From Phoronis australis (Eukaryota > Phoronida > Phoronidae): a stretch of 28,072 bases of DNA. The stretch covers positions 1-28,072 of the forward strand of contig NMRA01001307.1 of assembly GCA_002633005.1 (NCBI GenBank). The letters are read 5' to 3'. Positions 19,776-28,072 of this stretch are shown here, one piece after another. Each line of letters starts with the position of its first letter. Within the stretch, counting starts at the first letter, position 1. The translations under genes were made by a program, and so were the position numbers. Below the pieces are notes generated by a model. It made no database searches. It worked only from the letters and a program-made list of their open reading frames with translations, and had not been told where the DNA came from.

Positions 19776-20436
19776 TAGCTTTATCTGAAGAGCTAAAGGC
19801 GAACTATCAAGTCTTCCTGCTCTCAGAGAACACTTGTAGGCTGAGAAAAGAGCGAGATAAGACCAAAATTATAACGCTTAGTTGCCTAAACCAAAACTTG
19901 TTTTTGACAGAAAGCGCAGTTTATTGACACTTATTTTGTCGATAATGTCCCTCTCCTCGTAAAAAGGTTGTTTTTTTATTTCAAAGTCATGGTTCAGGCG
20001 CTCTATAGTTCACGAGGCACATTACGAAGAGCTGAGCATTCGTTATTGTAAATTTGCCTTGTAACTGCATTACTAGGCAAAGGGCTACATGCACATTTCA
20101 GATTATGGTTCTTAAAGAATTGTTTGCGATTGGCCGACCTTGTTCCAGCATTTTTGGAAACCCTACTGTAGGTTTTGCAAAAATGAACAAGGACCATAGA
20201 CTGTGGCTCCGCAAGTAGGCTTATGTTCACAGAATTTACTGGGGCCTGTGGGAGAGACCGCTTTGAGGAAAATCTCCATAGTCTCGGGTCAGTTCTTTAG
20301 AAAAGGTCAACTGTGTATGTTCAATAGACACGTTATATACGTTATACCCAAGGACAAGGCGTGTTTGCGGAAGTGACCACGCTGCCAGCTCCAAATGACC
20401 TCTCGGGTATCTCGCATGGCTTTGCATGACGCACGG
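19776..20436. other. Unique sequence left of the 695-bp array
   Basis: No gene recognised. The minus frames 20003-20230 and 20236-20460 are not family-like, and the second starts inside the first repeat unit. Confidence 0.4.
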
Positions 20437-22928
20437 CACTTTAAGCACGTATGAACTCAATGTAACTTGTAACTCGTTGGCTGTTGTGATTATTTCAGAA
20501 CAAATCGATATAATTACACTAGGTGTTTCACTTCAATAAGATCTCACAAATGGTTACACTTGTTACAAAAGTTCTTCTTGTAAGACAGCTTGAGTGCATT
20601 TGTGCCTGTACATTTGACCGCGCTGAATTTAACATTTTGGAATTTTAGAAGCTATAAAGTTATTTTTATTTAGATACCATTTCCCCTTGTTCTCATGCCA
20701 TTTTAAGTTATCAATTTGACACTGTGTAAAATGATTTATTGTTTTGGTATCCTAAATATTTGCACTAACCTACCAAATTGTAGAGGACGTTTCATTACTT
20801 TTTACGGATGTCAAGATTTTTAGATTACAAACAAGAAAGAAGTAAATTCACATACTGTTTTTAACAAACGTTCTCAAGTGTAAGGACTGAAAAAATGGTG
20901 ACTTGGCCGTAATCAAGGGTCGCAGAACACTTAATACTTTCCACAAAACTTACTCCGCACAAAGAACCCTGTTTGTGACAGTTCGGTCATCACACTTGAA
21001 ATACTGAAAGCAACCAAAGTGTCACGTGACTTCATCTGTTTCTTTGTGATGCAAAAGCATCTATGATGTTTCAAACTGATGAATTTATTCAATGACCCGA
21101 CAAGTAAGAAACCAACGCAAAACGAGCCTGACACTTTAAGCACGTATGAACTCAATGTAACTTGTAACTCGTTGGCTGTTGTGATTATTTCAGAACAAAT
21201 CGATATAATTACACTAGGTGTTTCACTTCAATAAGATCTCACAAATGGTTACACTTGTTACAAAAGTTCTTCTTGTAAGACAGCTTGAGTGCATTTGTGC
21301 CTGTACATTTGACCGCGCTGAATTTAACATTTTGGAATTTTAGAAGCTATAAAGTTATTTTTATTTAGATACCATTTCCCCTTGTTCTCATGCCATTTTA
21401 AGTTATCAATTTGACACTGTGTAAAATGATTTATTGTTTTGGTATCCTAAATATTTGCACTAACCTACCAAATTGTAGAGGACGTTTCATTACTTTTTAC
21501 GGATGTCAAGATTTTTAGATTACAAACAAGAAAGAAGTAAATTCACATACTGTTTTTAACAAACGTTCTCAAGTGTAAGGACTGAAAAAATGGTGACTTG
21601 GCCGTAATCAAGGGTCGCAGAACACTTAATACTTTCCACAAAACTTACTCCGCACAAAGAACCCTGTTTGTGACAGTTCGGTCATCACACTTGAAATACT
21701 GAAAGCAACCAAAGTGTCACGTGACTTCATCTGTTTCTTTGTGATGCAAAAGCATCTATGATGTTTCAAACTGATGAATTTATTCAATGACCCGACAAGT
21801 AAGAAACCAACGCAAAACGAGCCTGACACTTTAAGCACGTATGAACTCAATGTAACTTGTAACTCGTTGGCTGTTGTGATTATTTCAGAACAAATCGATA
21901 TAATTACACTAGGTGTTTCACTTCAATAAGATCTCACAAATGGTTACACTTGTTACAAAAGTTCTTCTTGTAAGACAGCTTGAGTGCATTTGTGCCTGTA
22001 CATTTGACCGCGCTGAATTTAACATTTTGGAATTTTAGAAGCTATAAAGTTATTTTTATTTAGATACCATTTCCCCTTGTTCTCATGCCATTTTAAGTTA
22101 TCAATTTGACACTGTGTAAAATGATTTATTGTTTTGGTATCCTAAATATTTGCACTAACCTACCAAATTGTAGAGGACGTTTCATTACTTTTTACGGATG
22201 TCAAGATTTTTAGATTACAAACAAGAAAGAAGTAAATTCACATACTGTTTTTAACAAACGTTCTCAAGTGTAAGGACTGAAAAAATGGTGACTTGGCCGT
22301 AATCAAGGGTCGCAGAACACTTAATACTTTCCACAAAACTTACTCCGCACAAAGAACCCTGTTTGTGACAGTTCGGTCATCACACTTGAAATACTGAAAG
22401 CAACCAAAGTGTCACGTGACTTCATCTGTTTCTTTGTGATGCAAAAGCATCTATGATGTTTCAAACTGATGAATTTATTCAATGACCCGACAAGTAAGAA
22501 ACCAACGCAAAACGAGCCTGACACTTTAAGCACGTATGAACTCAATGTAACTTGTAACTCGTTGGCTGTTGTGATTATTTCAGAACAAATCGATATAATT
22601 ACACTAGGTGTTTCACTTCAATAAGATCTCACAAATGGTTACACTTGTTACAAAAGTTCTTCTTGTAAGACAGCTTGAGTGCATTTGTGCCTGTACATTT
22701 GACCGCGCTGAATTTAACATTTTGGAATTTTAGAAGCTATAAAGTTATTTTTATTTAGATACCATTTCCCCTTGTTCTCATGCCATTTTAAGTTATCAAT
22801 TTGACACTGTGTAAAATGATTTATTGTTTTGGTATCCTAAATATTTGCACTAACCTACCAAATTGTAGAGGACGTTTCATTACTTTTTACGGATGTCAAG
22901 ATTTTTAGATTACAAACAAGAAAGAAGT
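20437..22928 (+). repeat. 695-bp tandem array, 3 full copies plus 407 bp, apparently identical
   Basis: Unit starts are at 20437, 21132, 21827 and 22522 (spacing exactly 695). Each begins CACTTTAAGCACGTATGAAC. I found no difference between copies by eye. The fourth copy stops at 22928 directly before an N. The unit is A+T-rich and has no relation I can see to other repeats in the window. It yields the same 74-codon minus-strand frame three times, which has no recognisable features and is a repeat artefact. Recent unequal duplication or an assembly artefact are both possible. Confidence 0.95.
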
Positions 22929-22929
22929 N
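22929..22929. other. Ambiguous base at a repeat junction
   Basis: A single N lies exactly where the 695-bp array ends and the 24-bp minisatellite begins. In copies 1-3 the sequence after this point continues AAATTCACATACTG, which is absent here. The N therefore probably marks a gap or join rather than one unread base. Confidence 0.7.
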
Positions 22930-23077
22930 ACAAGTTAACTGAACCAGTGTTGCACAAGTTAAGTGAGCCAGTGTCGCACAAGTTAAGTGAACCAGTGTCG
23001 CACAAGTTAACTGAACCAGTGTTGCACAAGTTAAGTGAACCAGTGTCGCACAAGTTAACTGAACCAGTGTTGCACAA
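22930..23077 (+). repeat. 24-bp minisatellite, 6 copies in two alternating variants
   Basis: The unit is CACAAGTTAASTGAACCAGT followed by GTYG. Variant A has C at S and T at Y. Variant B has G and C. The order is A, B, B, A, B, A, with one B copy carrying GAGCC for GAACC. The first copy is clipped by the N. Because 24 is divisible by 3, it gives an open frame of HKLTEPVL/HKLSEPVS octapeptides (frame 22893-23138). I see no start context, splice sites or homology to call it a gene. Confidence 0.92.
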
Positions 23078-24071
23078 ATTTCATGCCATAATCAAACACG
23101 AAAAATCGCGTGCAAAACGAAACGACCATATAAAATAAAATTAAACGACGCATTCTTTAGTTTTTTTTTTTTAATTTTGGATTTATATGATATTCCGCTG
23201 ATTACTTCTTATCGTGGCGTAATTAAGAAGATGTGTTAAAATGTTGACCAGCTGCCATGGAATATCCATTTTCATACAAGCTGCCCAGACGCCAGACGTC
23301 GCTATTCGCCATCTGACCAATCAGACGCTGCAGAAACCGTTCATGGTATAGTTCCGTTAATTATCTTAACATAGCCAACGTTGCAAATCTGTTTTCAAGG
23401 ACGTTAGATCATTTTTCTGTATCTGAAACTGTTTTAGAGACCATTTGTTGGGTATCTATAAACAGCGCCTGTTTGATATCGCTGACCGTGTTCGTATGAT
23501 CTGCACAACCAAATCATAATTAATTAAAGTAGCTAAACAAATGCTTATACGAAGTACCTGCTCGTTACCATGATAACCAAGAGCAGATACATGTTAGAAG
23601 CCATGTTCAGAAATAACAAGGAGTTGTTATAAATCATTAACCAAGTTAATTGCAAATCCAAGTTAAAATTTGCAGGACGTGAAGAGTTGGAACTGTGAGA
23701 ATACTGGAAAAGCAAAACATATGCCCTCCCATGGTTATCATTTCCGGAATATGACAACCGCTAACAGACAACATTGAGTAAATTACATAATTTCACTTAC
23801 CAATAAGCATCAATAGAATGGAGATTCATTAGCGAAACATCTACCACTTTTATGAAACCAGTTTCTGACTAGCGCTTATGTGTTAAATAAAACAATACCA
23901 ACAAGACTATATCACATCTGAAACAACCGTCTTGTAGATGCGACATTTTTCGAGACATCTAGCATTCAAGTGTTCAGCCACTGAAACGTGGTCAATGGTT
24001 TTCTTATACCAAACATCGAAATTAAGATAAAAAAGATAAAAACCATCGAGATAATAGTACCAACAAGTATG
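23078..24071. other. Intronic stretch, nothing recognised
   Basis: It contains a 12-base T run near 23161. The minus frame 23545-23757 has no recognisable domain. Otherwise A+T-rich intron. Confidence 0.4.
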
Positions 24072-24262
24072 TGACGACGATGGTGATGACTGAAGGAGGT
24101 GGTGATGACAACGATGATGGAGATGGTGGTGATGATAGTAGTAGCGACGATAGCGGCGATGTTTAAAGTAGCGGCAGTGGTAATGGTGACAATTGTGGTG
24201 GCTGTGACGATGATGTTAGAAATGATAAAAAGATATGTCGGTAGTGATTATGACGACGTTGG
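24072..24262 (+). repeat. Degenerate GAT/GGT trinucleotide tract
   Basis: About 190 bases of GATGGTGATGAC-like triplets with interruptions (AGTAGTAGCGACGATAGCGGC and similar). The plus strand is purine-rich (G/A with T). It is a decayed microsatellite about 400 bases before exon 2. Confidence 0.85.
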
Positions 24263-24652
24263 TTATCAGTGTTAAGGAATCAGTTTTTATTTGGCCTCGA
24301 GATGGGTTGAAATGATTCCATGGCCCCGCCGCTAAATTCTTTCTTCGAACACCCAAACCCCATTCCCAGACCAGCATGGTTCCATTACTGGAACGTTGTC
24401 CTCAGCTATGGAGTTTGGTCTCCAGGCACAGAGTATTTTCAGAACGTGTGAGGAGTTCAGGAGCGCAGGAATTGAATTTGCACTGCACTTAGGTGTCTGC
24501 AATCGGGGTCCTAGTCTGGGGCTTAGGGGATTGAAGTTGGAATGTCACATCGTCTCCACCCATCTTTTTGGTTAAATGATATTTCCCAATTAGATAATGC
24601 AGATGAATGCTTTTCGACCGGCTCATTCATCCTTTTCTCCTTTTGCTTACAG
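24263..24652. other. 3' end of intron 1, locally GC-richer, with splice acceptor
   Basis: Higher G+C between about 24290 and 24540 than in most of the intron, but no exon or repeat recognised. The last 30 bases form a C/T-rich tract (CATCCTTTTCTCCTTTTGC) before the acceptor TTACAG. Confidence 0.5.
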
Positions 24653-24883
24653 ACAGCAGTTTCTTACTATCGAATGCCCGCGTTGTGGACTATCCTGTAG
24701 TCTACTCAAACGATGGCTTCATCAAGATGTCGGGCTTCACCAGGGCAGATATTATGCAGAAAAGTAGTACGTGCTCTTTCATGTTCGGAGAACTTACAGA
24801 AGAAGAGACCAAGTCCAAGTTGAAAGGAGCTCTCGAAGAACAAATTCAAATCCAAATTGAAATTCTGCTTTATAAGAAAAACA
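24653..24883 (+). CDS. eag: EAG-type voltage-gated K+ channel, coding exon 2 (PAS domain, N-terminal part)
   Basis: This 231-base exon (phase 1 at both ends) encodes residues 27-103 plus one base of the next codon. It starts H-S-S-F-L-L-S-N-A and contains the PAS-domain signatures [29 protein letters not shown] and EILLYKKN. These match the eag/KCNH1/KCNH5 PAS domain, where the family has [29 protein letters not shown] and EILMYKKN or EILLYKKN. The SSTCSFM form is closer to vertebrate EAG than to fly. The donor GTAAGTA follows A24883. Frame reading past it hits TAA within two codons, supporting the splice. Residues E-E-Q-I-Q-I-Q-I before EILLY are unusual. The next exon (rest of PAS) is not in the window. 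Confidence 0.96.
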
Positions 24884-27168
24884 GTAAGTAAATATAACGT
24901 CCTGGACAACCCTGTCATAAGTGATAGCCTAATTATGTCAGTGCATATATTTGATTATTAAGTAGACATGGAGAGTGGCAGTTCATTAAGAAACGTCCAT
25001 GATCGGGCTAGTTTTAAATTTTCTAAATTAATTAATATTTCCTTTCATATCACATATTGACTTGCAGGTTTAACCAAATTTCTACTAGGCGGTACTAATT
25101 ATCATAATTATGGAGCTTAAATGATTATGGAAACGTGAGCCCAGTGTGACGAAGTTATAGTTACAAGTCAGTAGTCACACAACACTCAAGGAAACGTTTT
25201 GAAACGTAGTCTAACTGACACAATTTAAAAACCGACAAATGTTTAGAAAACAAAGCAACAAATATGAATTTTCGTAAAAAAGCTCCATGTTGATTTAGAA
25301 ATTTGACCCATTTTACACCGAAATAGCTATAACGGACTTGAAAGTTTCAAAAATAGCGAGCATGACGTCAATACAATGTGCTGAACTAACTTATCAGGTG
25401 ACCAATGAAGAAATAAAGGTGCTTTTAGCATATATATTGATATCATTATTAGTTTGAAAAAGTTCAGTAAACATCAAGCGCCCAAACGTCATCAGCTATT
25501 TAGAATCACAAGTCAAATTTCATGCCTCGGTGAAATAGGAATGTGTCATCTTTTGTTCTTCTTCAGAAGAAGGTATATGTTTCTAACTTGTCACCGTTGT
25601 TGCCGCTAACTACCACTGGTCATAGTCAAANTAGACTCACGACCGTCTCAGATCGCTACTGTAAGACATCTAGTAATTAAAGAAACACCCTCCAAAAGTT
25701 GCAATCAGGGCATGCCAATCCTTATGATCATACAAAATGAGAAGGAAATGCACTTCTTTTTTAAGGTTCAGCCTTAATTTAGTTGCTGACTTTACTCATT
25801 AAACCATTCAACATGATTTACGAGTCCGTTTTGCATGGACTTTAAATAACAATTTTATAGTGCTTTTAGGTGAATGGAAATCGTCTTCCCCCACTTAAGT
25901 TATGCCAGCGTTTATATTCATGCTCTCGGGGTTTGGGGTTCTAGACGTGGGTGTGTCCGGTATCCTCTTGAATAAATGGTCATTCATACGTTCAAAACAG
26001 TCAATCTTTGCAGATTCAGGCGAGTTCTATGAGAAAACTGTCGATATCCGTGACCGAAACAGACTGAAACGCACCCCAGACGAGCTTTGTTATTCAACTC
26101 GAATGTCAACTTTCCCATAGCATTACTCATACCTGCAGTGGACTTGTTCACAAGGGACCATAGAAGCTTTTATACTAAATGGCAGCCACAGAACAAATTT
26201 TCCAATAGCCACAAAGGAAACCCCCCGGTTTTGGCGTTATGACGACTCGTTGTTGTGCACTAACTTGGCAGTTTTGAAGGTAAAATGTAACAAATGCCGA
26301 AACACTGAAAAGTACACACAGTTTGAGAAAAACAAGGACACTCGTGGACGAAGAGAAATGACATTTTAAAGTGGCATTTATTACTAGTAAGAAAAGAAAA
26401 TGCCATATTCTTGCTGATTTTATTCCTTTTCTGACACAAATATCGCACAGACAGTGAATTTGCATCGAACTAAGATTCACTAATTGGGAAGTTCATCAAG
26501 TATAATAAAGTTATGCTTATGACAACATTTGTGCCTATGTTCCCACCATTTACTTTCCTGCTATAAAATGTTGGTTAGCACTCCTGTCCTGTCATATTCA
26601 GGACATTCACTCCTTCCGTGGTCACTAACTTGGATTTTTTTGCCTCTGCTTATTTCAGCCATTAAGGGTTCATGGCGAGTAATTTCCCACTGGAAGAGTA
26701 ACCTTGATCTTCCATTAAACTTTAGAGTAGGAGTACTGTTCTAGTTTCCTAAGGTGCCTAAATACCAATTTATTGGTGTTTGTTGTATAGAAAGTTTGAA
26801 CATTCCGAACTAAATGCGGATACTTGAATTATTCACGTGACGACTATGTAGTCACTGTTCATTGGTCGGCCATAGTAAGTAATATAAGTATAAGTATAAA
26901 CGAACAAACGCATGATACGAAGGAACAAGTATCTGGGGCGCGTTCCGTAATGTTAGACACTCGCGAGATTCAACGTGAAATCTTGGCAAATAGACAGAAA
27001 ATAATGAATTTACTTCCACGATAATTCAACATTCCAGCCTCGCCTTCTCATTTCACTGTTAGCCATTTTGCTAGTCTAGCTTTCCACGAACCTTCTTAGA
27101 GAAGCCGAGCGTTTATTGATTGCAGACGTGCTCCAGAGCGGCCTCTAGTGGAGGGCACGCTTCCATTA

Positions 27169-27601
27169 CAGGGGTGGATCCAGGATTTTGAGTTGGGGGG
27201 GCAGGGCAGAGTATTAGCCAGGATTTTGCCCGTCAGACATTCGCACCCCCGAACTGCCAAGTGGAATCTGGGAGAATTTTAGGGGGGGGCATGGCCCCCT
27301 TGGTCCCCCTCTAAATCCGCCAGTGGGGCAGGGCACAGGAAGAACCAGAATTTCGCCACATGCGCGCGCCCAGCCTGAAATGGAGGGATGCACGGTGTCT
27401 CGAATTTTTGGGTTTGTGAACCTTATTACTAAAAAATAACGGTAAACGGGGTTTGTTCAAGGCCTATGCATTGTGCATTCGCCCCCGAGCCCTCCTGCGT
27501 GCGCGCATTTGCTAGTCAGCAATTCACACCCCGAAGTGCCAAATGGTATTTGGGAGGGGGCCATGGCCTCCTTGTTCCCTCCCTCACTAAATCCACCACT
27601 G
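27169..27601 (+). mobile_element. MITE family B, copy 2, with perfect 5-bp target duplication and nested insert
   Basis: The ends are CAGGGGTGGATCCAGG (left) and AATCCACCACTG (right), inverted. Flanking CATTA at 27164-27168 and 27602-27606 is a perfect 5-bp target duplication. The outer element matches the reverse complement of 16011-16245 over its whole length, with extra sequence in the middle (about 27430-27480) and the block at 27209-27335 described separately. No coding capacity. A 5-bp duplication with CAG termini is atypical for classical 8-bp hAT, so I leave the superfamily open. Confidence 0.88.
27209..27335 (+). mobile_element. Internally deleted family B copy nested in family B
   Basis: The block has a head piece CCAGGATTTTG joined to a tail reading ATTCGCACCCCCGAACTGCC, then GGCATGGCCCCCTTGG and AAATCCGCCAGTG. 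That is the start and end of the same family with the middle missing. GGGGCAGGGCA occurs on both sides (27198-27208 and 27325-27335), as a duplicated junction. This may be a nested insertion or a recombination product between two copies. Confidence 0.7.
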
Positions 27602-27831
27602 CATTAGAGACCCAACGTTTATTTATTAGTTGGCCTAAACCACGATGACAGATATAGAAATCGCATTTACCAATCGTCTGCAACAATGTCGACGTGTCAC
27701 ACTTTTATGGGATATGGCTGAGGCATTTGATACTGGAGATTTGACTTTTATTGGACACTCGGCTTCTGTTTGAGACCTGGCATTTATTAATTTCAACGTT
27801 TCTCAATCCCGGTTTCAACTAGAGAGGGAGA

Positions 27832-27870
27832 GGCTTCTACAGGAAACCCAGCTTCTGTTAGAAACTACGG
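27832..27870 (+). repeat. Short interspersed repeat fragment shared with 7203
   Basis: Partner of the segment at 7203-7245 (shared core CTTCTA.(T/A)GGAAACCCAGCTTCT), same orientation. A weaker echo, CGGCTTCTGTTTGAGA, lies just upstream near 27760. The rest of the repeat family is not identifiable from two fragments. Confidence 0.5.
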
Positions 27871-28072
27871 TTGTTGAGAGACAATTACCTTTCACTTGGC
27901 TGTGTCGGATATCGCCAAACTCCCAAGAAATTTACTTTACGGAACGTACCCCGGAGCTCATTACTGCGCATAGTTTTAGGTGTAGGAGTTAACTTCCGTA
28001 CAATGCCATTTTCAAAATTTCAGATGATGAATTTGAACTCGGACGTATTACCACAATACAGACAGGAAACAC

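Larger units (their letters stand above)
4778..24652 (+). other. eag: EAG intron 1 (19,875 bp, phase 1)
   Basis: The donor GTAAGT at 4778-4783 is a perfect metazoan consensus. The acceptor is a pyrimidine-rich run ending TTTTGCTTACAG at 24641-24652. Splicing joins C4777 to A24653-C24654, giving a CAC (His) codon and the continuous reading [15 protein letters not shown]. This aligns with the SN...SFLL/NFVL segment of fly and vertebrate EAG proteins. Nearly all repeats in the window lie inside this intron. Long first introns often hold regulatory elements, but none is demonstrated here. Confidence 0.93.
24884..28072 (+). other. eag: EAG intron 2, partial (runs off the right edge)
   Basis: The donor GTAAGTA is at 24884-24890. 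No downstream segment encodes the expected continuation of the PAS domain (a VWF-type beta strand followed by a DITAFK-like end), so I take the rest as intron. Apart from the MITE at 27169-27601 and the short repeat at 27832, nothing is recognised. Frames at 25902-26120, 26175-26480, 26529-26744 and 26824-27024 lack family features. An N is present at 25631. Confidence 0.75.

Noticed and set aside
20931-22545. Three identical 74-codon minus-strand ORFs
   Set aside because: They are the same frame in the 695-bp tandem unit (20931, 21626, 22321) with no family features. They count as one chance ORF copied by the repeat.
22893-23138. ORF encoding an octapeptide repeat protein
   Set aside because: It runs from the truncated 695-bp repeat through an N into a 24-bp minisatellite. 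The open frame follows from the unit length being divisible by three.
24607-24652. Upstream extension of the exon 2 open frame from ATG 24607
   Set aside because: It is the polypyrimidine tract read as [14 protein letters not shown]. The acceptor CAG at 24650-24652 and the EAG alignment place the exon start at 24653.
25040-25130. Possible further exon after the acceptor-like TTGACTTGCAG near 25068
   Set aside because: In the required phase it reads about 17 codons (S-L-T-K-F-L-L-G-G...) to a stop and lacks the expected continuation of the EAG PAS domain.
25561-25577. CTTCTTCAGAAGAAG as a heat-shock element
   Set aside because: It is a short palindrome in A+T/purine-rich intron sequence with no promoter nearby. 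Such strings are common by chance.
1-28072. CRISPR array, prokaryotic operon, phage or defence system
   Set aside because: The tandem repeats have no regular unique spacers, gene density is far too low, and spliced EAG exons show the DNA is from an animal.

Overview
This window is eukaryotic nuclear DNA from an animal. It is A+T-rich with low coding density. The only protein-coding gene I can support is the 5' end of an ether-a-go-go (EAG) subfamily voltage-gated potassium channel gene, the subfamily of Drosophila eag and vertebrate KCNH1/KCNH5. Canonical GT-AG introns, the EAG PAS-cap and PAS signatures, and the mix of MITEs and minisatellites fit an invertebrate animal, plausibly a marine deuterostome or lophotrochozoan. 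I cannot name the species from sequence alone.

Layout. Positions 1 to about 4400 are upstream sequence with a 44-bp tandem repeat, copies of two short interspersed repeat families and no convincing gene. Around 4404-4698 lies a candidate promoter and 5' leader, with a perfect NRF1-type palindrome and two short upstream ORFs. EAG coding exon 1 (4699-4777) encodes the PAS-cap. A 19,875-bp intron 1 (4778-24652) follows. Exon 2 (24653-24883) encodes the first part of the PAS domain. Intron 2 begins at 24884 and runs past the right edge, so the rest of the channel (end of PAS, S1-S6, pore, C-linker, cyclic-nucleotide-binding homology domain) is outside the window.

Intron 1 is a repeat depot. It holds a fold-back repeat (5602-5746), a hAT-like MITE (8972-9133) nested in an older inverted-repeat element (8745-9265), a palindromic MITE (9779-9936), and a 781-bp element with very long inverted arms and a decayed THAP-type transposase reading frame (12125-12905). 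It also holds a 142-bp MITE (13055-13196), a G-quadruplex tract (14159-14184), a minisatellite with 110-bp higher-order structure (14416-14820), a MITE with likely 5-bp target duplications (16011-16245) and a 74-bp GC-rich duplication (19187-19314). A perfect 16-bp-arm palindrome contains a consensus estrogen-response-element motif (19741-19775). Next come a perfect 695-bp tandem array (20437-22928), a single N, a 24-bp minisatellite (22930-23077) and a degenerate GAT-rich tract (24072-24262). Intron 2 carries a second, nested copy of the 5-bp-duplication MITE (27169-27601).

I see no CRISPR array, operon or bacterial-type system, and no convincing tRNA or rRNA. The points most worth a second look are the THAP-bearing inverted element, the identical 695-bp array abutting an N and a second satellite, the estrogen-response-like palindrome, and the strong-context upstream ORF ahead of the EAG start.
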